From NCBI GenBank assembly GCA_029858545.1, contig JAOUFA010000029.1, forward strand, positions 1-16,626: a stretch of 16,626 nucleotides of DNA. The letters are read 5' to 3'. The stretch's first letter is position 1. Each line of letters begins with the position of its first letter. The stretch comes from Betaproteobacteria bacterium (GTDB lineage: Bacteria > Pseudomonadota > Gammaproteobacteria > Burkholderiales > SG8-39). Position numbers and translations under genes: made by a program. The notes under the pieces were generated by a model. The model was not told where the DNA came from and made no database searches. It saw nothing but the letters and a program-made list of their open reading frames with translations. Below are positions 8,001 through 16,626 of this stretch, piece by piece.

Positions 8001-10067
8001 CGGCAGCTTGCGGCGCCAGTTGGGGTGCTGATCGACGGTGCCCGGAAGATTGGCCTGCTCGGCGACGCCGAGCAGGTCCTCGAGCTGCAGGACCATTACG
8101 CGCGCGGGGGCCGCCGCGGCGTACGCATGCACCGCTTCGGCGAGCGGCGCATCGAGCGTGGGAGGCGGCGCGTCGGGTCGAATCCCCTCGGGCAACAGCC
8201 CCGCGCGCTCGAGCGCGAACAGCAACCGCACGCGGTCCTGCGCGCGCGCCAGGATTTGCGCCTCGCGTACCGCATCGCTCGGAAACAGATCGAGCGACTG
8301 GCGCAGGCGCAGGTCGACGCCGTCCCACCAGCCTGCCAGCGTCGGCAGATCGTGCGTACTCACCGCCACCAGCGCCTCGCGTGGCATGTCGGCGCCCGCC
8401 CTGAAATCACCCGCGCCATCGCGCTCGAAATACAACAGCCGGTACGACAGCACACCGGCGCGTCCGAGCGCCGCGCGCACCTCGTCGGGCACCGTGCCGA
8501 GATCCTCCCCGATCACCAGGCAGCGGTTGCGGTGGCTCTCGAGCGCCACGATCGCGAGCAACTCGTCGAAGGGGTAATGCACATAGGCGCCGTCGCGCGG
8601 CTCGGCGCCGGCCGGGATCCAGAACAGGCGCATCAACCCCATGACATGGTCGATGCGCAGCGCACCCGCATGGCGCATCGATTCGCGCAAAACGCCGATG
8701 AACGGCGCGTAGCGCGCGCGCCGCAACGCGTTCGGTCGCAGCGGCGGCAGGCCCCAGTCCTGGCCTTTCAGGTTGAAGTCGTCGGGCGGCGCACCGATGC
8801 TCGCACCGAGCGCGTAGCACCCGGAGTCGGCCCAGGCGTCGGACCCCGCGCGGTCCACCGACACGGCCAGGTCGAGGTACAGGCCGAGCGCAAGGCCGAG
8901 CGCCTCGCAGCGCGCGCCGACTCGCGCGAGCTGCAACTCGGCCTGCCACTGCAGGTATTCGTAGAACTCCACCCGCTCGACGCGCTCAGCGGCAAAGCGC
9001 GCCACCGCCTCGCTCGCGTGGTCGCGGTAGGCCTGCGGCCAGACGGGCCAGCCCCAGACCGCGGAATCGGCGGCGTGAAAATGCGCCTGCAGCGATTCAA
9101 ACAGCGCATGCCGGCGCAACGCCGGACCCGCGAATTCCTGGAACGCACGGAACTCGTGCGCGCGCGCGCTGCGCGATTCGTTGTCCAGATGGCGGGAGCG
9201 GAAATTCGCGTACAGCAGTTCGAGTACCTCGAGCTTCGCCGCCGCGACGCCGGGATAGTCGACCAGCTCGGTTTCGCGCAGACGCGCGAGGCGTGCCTGG
9301 AATTCCGGCGCCTGGAGACGCTCGCGCGCCGCGCCGCACTCGCCCAGGTCGGCGATCGACTCGACATCGAGGTACAGCACGTTGAGGCGCTGGCGCGACG
9401 AGGGGCTGTACGGGCTGACGTGCGCCGGGTTGTGCGGAAACAACGCGTGCAGCGGATTGAGCCCGACCAGCGCCGCGCCGCGCGCGGCGAAATGATCCAC
9501 CAGGCGCGCCAGATCACTGAAATCGCCGATGCCCCAATTACGTTCCGAGCGCAATGCATAGAGCTGCAATGCCGGACCCCATACGCGCGCGCCGTCATCG
9601 AGCGCCGCGGGCCGCCAGCAGCGCTCCGGGGCGGCGATGAGCAGCGTTTCGCCGTGCGCGCCCTGCGCACCGTGCACGACGAGGCGGTGATAACCGCGTT
9701 CGAGCGCGACCCCCGGCGCGAGCGACTCCGCATCGGCAGGACATTCCCCCTCGTGTCGCCGGCCGCCCTCCTCCTCGATCACCCAGCGTAGCGCTCCGGC
9801 GGCACCGCGGCTCGCGTCGCGCAGCGCAATGCGCCACGCGTCCGACCCGGGCGCGACGAGCGTGACCGGCTCGAGCAGATCGGCCTGCGCCGCCTGCGCG
9901 AGCGCGCCGGCACGCAAGGGCTCGGCGGCATCGACGCCCAGTTCGGCGAGCAAGGCGACCAGGTTCGCATCGGCGACTTCGTGACGCTTGCCCCAGATGT
10001 CGTGATAGTCGGCGCGCAGGCCGGCGCCGGCGCACAAACGCTCGAGCGCGGCGCGCGTCTCGCTCAT
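5016..10067 (-). CDS. malQ-treY: MalQ-TreY fusion: 4-alpha-glucanotransferase / maltooligosyl trehalose synthase
   Basis: A 1683-residue two-enzyme polypeptide. Residues about 1-710 are MalQ (GH77), which shuffles maltodextrins. It has RNWGIGDF, the nucleophile ALRIDH (Asp473), the acid/base GEDLGTVP (Glu521), STHDLPT (Asp573) and the C-terminal DQHPNWRRKL. After a short Arg/Ala/Pro linker, residues about 728-1683 are TreY (GH13), which isomerises the reducing-end alpha-1,4 link of maltooligosaccharides to alpha,alpha-1,1. It has PRATYRLQFN, THGYDIVDH, MVPNHMG, nucleophile RIDHPDG (Asp1057), acid/base AEKIT (Glu1101) and STHDNKRSEDVR (Asp1344). Both catalytic triads are intact, so both halves are probably active. 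The start overlaps the treZ stop as ATGA, with GGAG 5 nt upstream (10073-10076). It is the last gene of the trehalose operon and converges with the reductive dehalogenase-like gene 19 bp away. The benefit of fusion is presumably that MalQ supplies chains long enough for TreY (inference). Confidence 0.94.
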   Translation of the reverse strand: MSETRAALERLCAGAGLRADYHDIWGKRHEVADANLVALLAELGVDAAEPLRAGALAQAAQADLLEPVTLVAPGSDAWRIALRDASRGAAGALRWVIEEEGGRRHEGECPADAESLAPGVALERGYHRLVVHGAQGAHGETLLIAAPERCWRPAALDDGARVWGPALQLYALRSERNWGIGDFSDLARLVDHFAARGAALVGLNPLHALFPHNPAHVSPYSPSSRQRLNVLYLDVESIADLGECGAARERLQAPEFQARLARLRETELVDYPGVAAAKLEVLELLYANFRSRHLDNESRSARAHEFRAFQEFAGPALRRHALFESLQAHFHAADSAVWGWPVWPQAYRDHASEAVARFAAERVERVEFYEYLQWQAELQLARVGARCEALGLALGLYLDLAVSVDRAGSDAWADSGCYALGASIGAPPDDFNLKGQDWGLPPLRPNALRRARYAPFIGVLRESMRHAGALRIDHVMGLMRLFWIPAGAEPRDGAYVHYPFDELLAIVALESHRNRCLVIGEDLGTVPDEVRAALGRAGVLSYRLLYFERDGAGDFRAGADMPREALVAVSTHDLPTLAGWWDGVDLRLRQSLDLFPSDAVREAQILARAQDRVRLLFALERAGLLPEGIRPDAPPPTLDAPLAEAVHAYAAAAPARVMVLQLEDLLGVAEQANLPGTVDQHPNWRRKLPLAIGAIAEDPRVASCARRLAEIRPHPQRRAPAHAAGARVPRATYRLQFNRDFTFDDAVRVVPYLAKLGVSHVYCSPILRARAGSTHGYDIVDHTKLNPEIGGEAGFERFCAALEAQGLGQIFDMVPNHMGVHGADNQWWMDVLENGPAAACAKYFDIDWQPVNADLRGKVLLPVLGEHYGNVLDKGELVLRFEPEAGAFALRYYEHRFPIDPREIPAILRRVEALLPAEGVSEDDRAALSSLAAAFGHLPPRDTEDPAGRAERARDKEILKRRLARLVARCAAVAQTIDATLAECNAPPRESLHALLEAQGYRLAYWRVASDEINYRRFFDINELAALRMEDDEVFDATHGFALQLAVQGRVAGLRIDHPDGLFDPERYFARIQQSYARLAGIDPLAQADGRPARPLYVLAEKITARHEHVPETWALHGTTGYRFAAVVNGLFVDGSARARIDRIWRAFVGGGFTFEEAAYRGKRAITVSALASELTVLATELLRIARADRRTRDYTFYTLRAALSEVAACLPVYRTYIADKPSAQDLRYIDWAVAHATRRSRAADTSIFGFVRQVLLGAAAEGAPPELAARVLRFAMKFQQFTSPVAAKGVEDTAFYLFNRLVSLNEVGADPEVFGFTVRAFHGASSDRAARWPYTMLATSTHDNKRSEDVRQRINVISETPAAWRLLLRRWSALNRARRTPLEDDHAPSANDEYLLYQTLLGTFPVHEVGGDALEAYCARIEQYAVKAAREAKAHTSWISPNEDYERALVNFLRGILDSRRSNPFLDDLRAQADRLAWFGALNSLSMVLIKFTSPGVPDLYQGNELMDLSLVDPDNRRRVDYALREQTLDALRGTAAGELPGIAQALAAAPHDGRAKLLVTAQLLDLRRRHLLLMRDGSYAGLAVRGARAAHVVAYARQHASSKLVVIAGRLFARLLGDAQRLPLGEAVWGDTAVAASGLAEGTPLTNVLTGEKLAVRDGAIALAGAFAHFPAAAFLTGNAD

Positions 10068-11889
10068 ACCGGCTCCAGCGTCACGATGATCCCCGCCGGC
10101 GCGAGACGCAAGGCGCCGTACTCGGGAAACGTGCCGGCCGAATACACGGTTTCCCCGCGCGGCGCTTCAGACAGACTCGCGTCGTGGCGCGACAAATTGA
10201 CCGCCAGATGCCAGCGCGCGCCGTCGCCGAGCGTCCACTCGACATGCGGCGCGCCGTTGACGACGACATAGGTGGCGCCGCGCGTCATGCCGGCGAGGTG
10301 CGGCACGAGGTGGCGCCGGCGCAGTGCAAGCAGCTTGCGCACCAGCGCCAGCCGCGTGCCGTGCGGCGGTGCATCGCGCTCGAACCAGGCGAGCTTCGAA
10401 CGCTCGAAGCTCGCGGGGTCGCCCGGATCTGGAATCCGCGCGCGCGCCACCGGATCGCTGAATGCCGCGAATTGCGCGAACTCCTCGCGCCGGCCGCGCG
10501 AGACCGCCTCGGCGAGGTCGGGCCCGAAATCGCAGAAGAAGAGAAACGGCGTCGACGCGGCGAATTCCTCTCCCATGAACAGCATCGGCGTCTGCGGCGC
10601 GAGCAGCAGGCAGGCGAGCGCCGCATCGAGCATCGCCGGATCGCTCAGCCGATCGAGGCGCTCCCCGTAGGCGCGGTTGCCGACCTGGTCGTGCGTCTGC
10701 AGGAACGAGATGAAGGCCGCGGGCGGCAGATGGCGGCTCGGTTCGCCGCGCGGCGCGCCGCCGCGAAACGCGGACGCCTCGCCCTGGTAGACGAATCCCT
10801 CGGCGAGGGCGCGCGCGAGCCGCTCGACCGGCGCATCGGCGTAATCGGCGTAGTAGCCGTCGACCTCGCGCGCGACGAGCACGTGCAGCGCGTGGTGGAG
10901 ATCGTCGTTCCACTGAGCGGTGGCGCAGTCCGGCGCGTGGCCCGCTGCGCGCTCGAGGTAATGGGATTCGTTGCGGTCGTTCTCGAGCACGAGATGCACG
11001 CGGCGCTCGCGCCCGGGCCCCTCGGCGATCGCGTGCGCGATCTCGCTCACGATGTCGGGATTCGACTCGTCGCGAATCGCATGCACCGCATCGAGCCGCA
11101 GGCCGTCGAGACGGTATTCGCCGACCCAGTAGAGCGCGTTATGCACGAAATAGTCGCGCACCGTGCGACTCGCCTCGCCGTCGAAATTGATCGCGGCGCC
11201 CCACGGCGTCGGGTGCGCGGGGTTGAAGAACTGCGGACAGTACGTGTGCAGGTAGTTGCCCTCGGGCCCGAAATGGTTGTAGACCACATCGAGCAGCACC
11301 ATCAGTCCGAGGCCGTGCGCGGCGTCGACCAGCGCCTTGAGATCGTCGGGAGTGCCATAGCTTGCCTCGGGCGCGTACGGCAACACGCCGTCGTAGCCCC
11401 AGTTGCGCTTGCCGGGAAAGTCCGCCACCGGCATGAGTTCCACCGCGGTGATGCCGAGCTCGGCGAGATCGGCCAGCCGCCCGCGCGCCGCGGCGAACGT
11501 GCCCTCGGGGGTGAAGGTCCCGATATGCAACTCGTAGAGTACCGCCTCCTCCCAGGCCCGGCCGCGCCAGTCATCGTCGTGCCATGCGTAGGCGAGCGGA
11601 TCGACGACCTCGCTCGGGCCATGCACATCGAGCGGATTGCGGCGCGAGGCGGGGTCGGGCACCGACAGGCCGTCGGGCAGCACGAAGCGGTACCGCGTAC
11701 CCGCCGGCACGCCGGGGGCGACCAGTTCGTGCCAGCCTGCGTCGAGCGCGCGCATCGGCATGCGCGCCCGGCCCGAATCGTTCTCCACCTCGAGGTCGAC
11801 CCCCGCCGCGCCCGGCGCCCAGAGGCGAAACCGCGTCGCGCCGCCCGTTTGCAGCTCGGCGCCGAAGGGCATACGGTGCGCCCACCTCA

Positions 11890-11890
<1 letters not shown>
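10064..11890 (-). CDS. treZ: Malto-oligosyltrehalose trehalohydrolase
   Basis: 608 residues, the usual size for TreZ (GH13). It cleaves the alpha-1,4 bond next to the trehalosyl end made by TreY and releases trehalose in the cytoplasm. An N-terminal CBM48-like beta-sandwich (RFRLWAPGAAGVDLEVE) is followed by the (beta/alpha)8 barrel. Barrel features are LYELHIGTFTPEGTF, VVYNHFGPEGNY, nucleophile GLRLDAVHAI (Asp267), acid/base LVLENDRN (Glu303) and QTHDQVGNR (Asp401). WNDDLHHALHV and LFMGEEFAA are characteristic of TreZ. I chose ATG 11890 because it overlaps the glgX stop by one base (TGATG) and has GGAG 6 nt upstream. A second Met at 11872 (MPFGAEL) is a possible alternative start. The longer open frame upstream to 12175 lies inside glgX and is not expected to be used. 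Its own stop overlaps the malQ-treY start by four bases, which indicates tight coupling. Confidence 0.94.
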
Positions 11891-14019
<2,129 letters not shown>

Positions 14020-14037
14020 GTCGGTGCTCGATGAAGT

Positions 14038-15102
14038 TCAAGGGGGAGTGGTTCGCACGGCGGGCGCGGCCGCGCCCGAATCGGTCCGCGCGGCAAAGGC
14101 CGCCGCGCCCGAATCGGTCCGCGCGGCAAAGGCCGCCGCGCCCTGCAGCCCGACGCGCTCGTTGACGATCGCGTGCACCGGCATGCGGCGCGCGTGCCCG
14201 GAGAATGCGGCCTTGTCATTGAATGCCGCGATGAAGCCCCCGTCCGAAAGCCGCGCCAGGATCCTCGCGACGATGCCTCCGGCGATGAACACGCCGCCGC
14301 GCGCCAGCACGTTGAGCGCGTGGTCGCCGGCGGCCGCGCCGTAGCAGGCAATGAACAGATCCAGCGCCGCGAGCGCGAGTGGATCGCCGTGCTCGAGCGC
14401 ATGGCGGGTGATCGGCTCGGCCGAGACGGTCGCGGCAAGCTCGGCCCGCAGCGGCGCCGATTCGCTCGACCCGCCGCGCGCCAGCACGAATTCGTAGACA
14501 CGCCGCAGCCCCGCGCCCGAGAGCAGGTGCTCCAGCGTGACGCGGCCGACGCGCTCGTGCAGATACTTCCACAGCGCCGCCTGCTCGTCGTTCGCCGGCG
14601 CGAAGGCGCCGTGCCCGCCTTCGCCCGGAATCGGTCGATAACCGCCCCCGGGCGAGGCGACCGCGTAGGCGATGCCCAGACCGGTACCCGCGCCCAGCAC
14701 CACGCGCGGCGCGCCGGCGGCCGGCTCGCCCGCCTGCAGCGTGGCAAGATCGCCCTCGCCCAGGTTCTCCAGACCGTGCACGATCGCGGCGAAGTCGTTG
14801 ATCAGCGCGACGCGCTCGACATCGAGGCAGCGCGCGACCTCGGCGGCGTCGATGACCCACGCAAGATTGGTCAATTCGACGCGCCCGGGAGAGACCGGTC
14901 CGGCGACACCGAGGCAGGCCGTCTCGATCCACGGCAGGCCGCCCAGCGCGGCGCGGGCATCGGCGACGAACCGTTCCAGCACCAGTCCGAAGCCGGCGTA
15001 GTCGCCGGATTCGTAGCGCACTTCGAAGGCTGCGCGCGGCTGGCCGGCCTCGAACAGCGCGAAGCGCGTCTGCGTGCCGCCGATGTCGCCCGCGAGAATC
15101 AT
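14038..15102 (-). CDS. glk: Glucokinase with repeated C-terminal tail
   Basis: 354 residues. It phosphorylates glucose with ATP to glucose-6-phosphate; glucose is a by-product of MalQ and of TreY/TreZ side hydrolysis. It has the bacterial Glk (PF02685) motifs: phosphate-1 loop AGDIGGTQTRFAL (residues 4-16), ALINDFAAI with catalytic Asp103, phosphate-2 LGAGTGLGIA (136-145), PGEGGHGAFAP (159-169) and adenosine motif VFIAGGIVARIL. Typical Glk proteins end near residue 320, after the equivalent of ERVGLQGAAA. Here a tail (about 321-354) follows, made of two identical copies of GAAAFAARTDS and a third degraded one (GAAAPAVRT). It arises from a 33-bp DNA tandem repeat, and the tail is probably unstructured and dispensable. 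It lies 34 bp downstream of the membrane protein gene and 18 bp upstream of glgX. No clear SD is seen. Confidence 0.93.
   Translation of the reverse strand: MILAGDIGGTQTRFALFEAGQPRAAFEVRYESGDYAGFGLVLERFVADARAALGGLPWIETACLGVAGPVSPGRVELTNLAWVIDAAEVARCLDVERVALINDFAAIVHGLENLGEGDLATLQAGEPAAGAPRVVLGAGTGLGIAYAVASPGGGYRPIPGEGGHGAFAPANDEQAALWKYLHERVGRVTLEHLLSGAGLRRVYEFVLARGGSSESAPLRAELAATVSAEPITRHALEHGDPLALAALDLFIACYGAAAGDHALNVLARGGVFIAGGIVARILARLSDGGFIAAFNDKAAFSGHARRMPVHAIVNERVGLQGAAAFAARTDSGAAAFAARTDSGAAAPAVRTTPP
14071..14143. repeat. 33-bp in-frame tandem duplication in glk 3' end
   Basis: Two perfect 33-bp copies (14071-14103 and 14104-14136) are followed by the first 7 bases of a third (14137-14143). 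On the other side (about 14044-14070) lies a diverged copy, seen better in the protein (GAAAPAVRT). The unit is 11 codons, so copy-number change keeps the frame. The perfect identity points to a recent slippage or unequal-crossover event. Confidence 0.9.
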
Positions 15103-15136
15103 CGCCGCGCCGCGTTCATCGAACCTCGATTCGCGC

Positions 15137-15817
15137 TCAGCCGCGCTCTCCCCGGTCGCTCGGCCACCAGCGCTCGAGCATCGCCGCGGCCCATTCCCGC
15201 CCGCCCAGACCGAAGGCGAGCGCGAGCGCGAGAACGATCCCCGAGAGAACGATGAGGAAGCTTTGCCGGATGATATCGGCGCCGATGTTTACCTGCTCGA
15301 AGGCGATCAGCACGACAAAGGCGATGATCGCGTACTGCGCGAGCCTGCCGAGCAGTTCCCCGTCGCGCATTCTCACTCCGCCGCAGTACGCGGTCACGGT
15401 GCTGCCGATGAATCGCGCGAAGTACGCGCCGAAGGCGAGGATCAGCAGCGCGACGATCACCTTCGGCACGAACAGCGCGACCTTGCCGAGCAGGTCGGTG
15501 ACATAGGTCAGGCCCAGGCCGTTGAACGCGACGATGAGCGCGGCGAGAATCACCAGCCAGTACACGAGCACGCCAAACACGCCCGTGATGTCGTTCTCCA
15601 GCCCCCCTTGCCGCAGGAATCGGTCGATGCCGGCGCGCTCGCTGAGCACGTGGAAATTGATCGCGCGCAGTGCCTTCACCACGGCAAACAGCGCGAGTTT
15701 GGCGAGCAGCCAGCCCACCACCAGCACGATCATCGCGATCGCGAGTTTGGGCAGGAACTGCCCGACCTGCAGGAGCATCGCGCGCAGCGGTTCGAAGAAT
15801 ACGTTGACCTTGTCCAT
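15137..15817 (-). CDS. Small membrane protein with conserved MscS-associated TM helices (CmpX-like)
   Basis: 226 residues, inner-membrane protein with five predicted helices (about 22-48, 79-99, 113-136, 158-174, 186-205). The first and third carry the same pattern, LPKLAIAMIVLVVGWLLAKL and VPKVIVALLILAFGAYFARF, which is the repeat typical of the conserved TM-helix family (PF05552) found with mechanosensitive channels. The C-terminus LALAFGLGGREWAAAMLERW is also typical. There is no MscS beta-domain, so it is not a standard MscS and channel activity cannot be assumed. The start at 15817 is supported by a strong SD (GAGGGAGAAGG). It sits inside the trehalose/glycogen operon between maltokinase and glucokinase, so an osmotic-stress or membrane-tension role is a reasonable inference. 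The family call is fairly sure; the function is not. Confidence 0.8.
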   Translation of the reverse strand: MDKVNVFFEPLRAMLLQVGQFLPKLAIAMIVLVVGWLLAKLALFAVVKALRAINFHVLSERAGIDRFLRQGGLENDITGVFGVLVYWLVILAALIVAFNGLGLTYVTDLLGKVALFVPKVIVALLILAFGAYFARFIGSTVTAYCGGVRMRDGELLGRLAQYAIIAFVVLIAFEQVNIGADIIRQSFLIVLSGIVLALALAFGLGGREWAAAMLERWWPSDRGERG

Positions 15818-15820
15818 GAC

Positions 15821-15830
15821 CTTCTCCCTC
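15821..15830 (-). promoter_or_regulatory. Strong Shine-Dalgarno of the membrane protein gene
   Basis: Minus-strand GAGGGAGAAG, continuing G-T-C into ATG 15817. The GGGAG core is 6 nt from the start. It lies in the 33-bp gap after the maltokinase stop, so this gene can start translation independently of coupling. Confidence 0.65.
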
Positions 15831-15850
15831 GTGTGATTGCCGGTTCGCGC

Positions 15851-16626
15851 CTACTCGCCGATACCGGCGAGCGCGAGAACGCCCTGCAAAGGCACCCCCA
15901 CCCAGCCCGGACGGTTGCCGAGTTCATAGCGGATTTCGTACAGGGCCTTTTCCAGCTCGAACAGCGCGAGCAGGCCGCGCGCCGCGCCGAATTCTGCGTA
16001 CAGGCCGCAATCGCGCGTCGTCGCCGCATAGGCGGCAAGGAACTGCCTGCGGGTCTCGCTTTCCCATTGCCGCAGCATCTCGGCCGCGCCATTCACGTCC
16101 TGCCTCCTGCCCCCCGCCCGGCGCAGCGCCGTCCAGCGCGCATAGTCGAATGAACGCAGCATTCCGGCGACGTCGCGCAGTGGCGCGCCCTTGCGCCGGC
16201 GCTCGGTGATCGAGCGGCCGGGTTCGCCTTCGAAATCGGTAATGACGAAATCGTTCTGCACCAGCAGCACCTGGCCGAGGTGGTAGTCGCCGTGATAGCG
16301 CGTCTTGAGTTTGGCGCCTCGCGCGGCGGCGAGGGTGTCGATGCGCTCGAACAACTCGTCGCGCTGCTCGACGATCCGTTGCGCGTCGTCGCGCGCCGGA
16401 ACCGGCAACTGCGTGTATTGGCGCTCGAGCACGGCAAGCGTCGCCTCGGCTTCCTCGCGCACGCGCCCCGCCCACGCGCCGAAGTCGGCATCCTCGACCG
16501 GTTCGGGATCGAACGCGGCATCCCTGCTGCGCATCGCGAGCGCGACGTGCAACTCCCCGGTGCGCGTGCCGAGCGTATGCACGAGCGACAGGTAGGCGCC
16601 GTGCGCGTCCTTCGACGGGCGATCCG
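15851..16626 (-). CDS. Maltokinase domain, C-terminal part (Mak/Pep2 or TreS-Mak), cut by window edge
   Basis: About 258 C-terminal residues of a maltokinase, which uses ATP to make maltose-1-phosphate for GlgE. Aminoglycoside-phosphotransferase-like motifs are seen: the catalytic loop RYHGDYHLGQVLL, the metal-binding ITDFEGEPGR, then the maltokinase-typical KGAPLRDVAGMLRSFDYA. The C-terminal helix bundle ends ALYEIRYELGNRPGWVGVPL, also typical. The frame stays open to the last base: HGAYLSLVHTLGTRTGELH spans the GTG at 16582, so that GTG is internal and the gene continues right of the window. In many proteobacteria this domain is fused to trehalose synthase (TreS), and whether that is so here cannot be seen. 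It is the first visible gene of the operon and links trehalose/maltose to the GlgE glucan pathway. The stop is TAG at 15851-15853. Confidence 0.9.
   Translation of the reverse strand, partial: DRPSKDAHGAYLSLVHTLGTRTGELHVALAMRSRDAAFDPEPVEDADFGAWAGRVREEAEATLAVLERQYTQLPVPARDDAQRIVEQRDELFERIDTLAAARGAKLKTRYHGDYHLGQVLLVQNDFVITDFEGEPGRSITERRRKGAPLRDVAGMLRSFDYARWTALRRAGGRRQDVNGAAEMLRQWESETRRQFLAAYAATTRDCGLYAEFGAARGLLALFELEKALYEIRYELGNRPGWVGVPLQGVLALAGIGE

Noticed and set aside
5055..9791. A 1578-codon open frame on the plus strand opposite malQ-treY
   Set aside because: Its codons are the exact reverse complements of the sense codons. It stays open simply because the sense gene avoids TTA, CTA and TCA in this GC-rich genome. 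The translation is Arg/Gln/Ala/Val-rich with no recognisable domain.
16580..16582. GTG at 16582 as the start of the maltokinase gene
   Set aside because: The frame continues upstream to the window edge with family-like sequence (DAHGAYLSLV), so the gene is partial and this codon is internal.

Overview
The window is high-GC, almost fully coding DNA with proteobacterial gene content. It is most likely from a betaproteobacterium (Burkholderiales-like or an uncultured relative). That placement is an inference from three things: strong GC-ending codon bias, a relic of a Bug/TctC tricarboxylate-receptor gene, and a malQ-treY fusion. No rRNA, tRNA, CRISPR array, insertion sequence or phage gene was seen.

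Left part (1-4996), accessory metabolism. A small heat-shock protein gene (Hsp20) is cut by the left edge. It converges with a minus-strand amidohydrolase of the ACMSD-like decarboxylase/hydrolase type. Directly upstream of the amidohydrolase, one base apart, is a 77-residue remnant of a Bug-type periplasmic substrate-binding protein. The remnant keeps its signal peptide, the N-terminal start of the mature protein and apparently the last few residues, while the middle is gone. A good promoter and Shine-Dalgarno precede it, so it may now act as a leader for the amidohydrolase. Divergently, on the plus strand, a glutathione S-transferase is followed after 14 bp by a 731-residue cytoplasmic protein of the reductive dehalogenase family. 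That protein has two copies of the cobalamin-binding-type core and one C-terminal double [4Fe-4S] ferredoxin module. This pair is the most interesting part of the window.

Right part (5016-16626), a glycogen/maltodextrin-trehalose operon, all on the minus strand and so transcribed from right to left. The order is maltokinase (C-terminal part, cut by the right edge) - five-helix MscS-associated membrane protein - glucokinase - glgX debranching enzyme - treZ - malQ-treY fusion. glgX/treZ and treZ/malQ-treY overlap by 1 and 4 bases. Together GlgX (debranching), MalQ (chain disproportionation), TreY (terminal maltose unit to trehalosyl end) and TreZ (trehalose release) turn glycogen or maltodextrin into trehalose. 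Glucokinase phosphorylates glucose released on the way, and maltokinase feeds maltose back as maltose-1-phosphate. The membrane protein of a mechanosensitive-channel-associated family fits an osmotic-stress role for the operon. TreS, GlgE and GlgB are not in the window and would be expected beyond the right edge.

The two blocks meet tail to tail with only 19 bp between them (4997-5015). No stretch longer than 300 bases lacks a gene. The two largest gaps, 336-597 and 1853-2006, are described as features. All the long open frames opposite the real genes are exact reverse-complement register shadows produced by codon bias.
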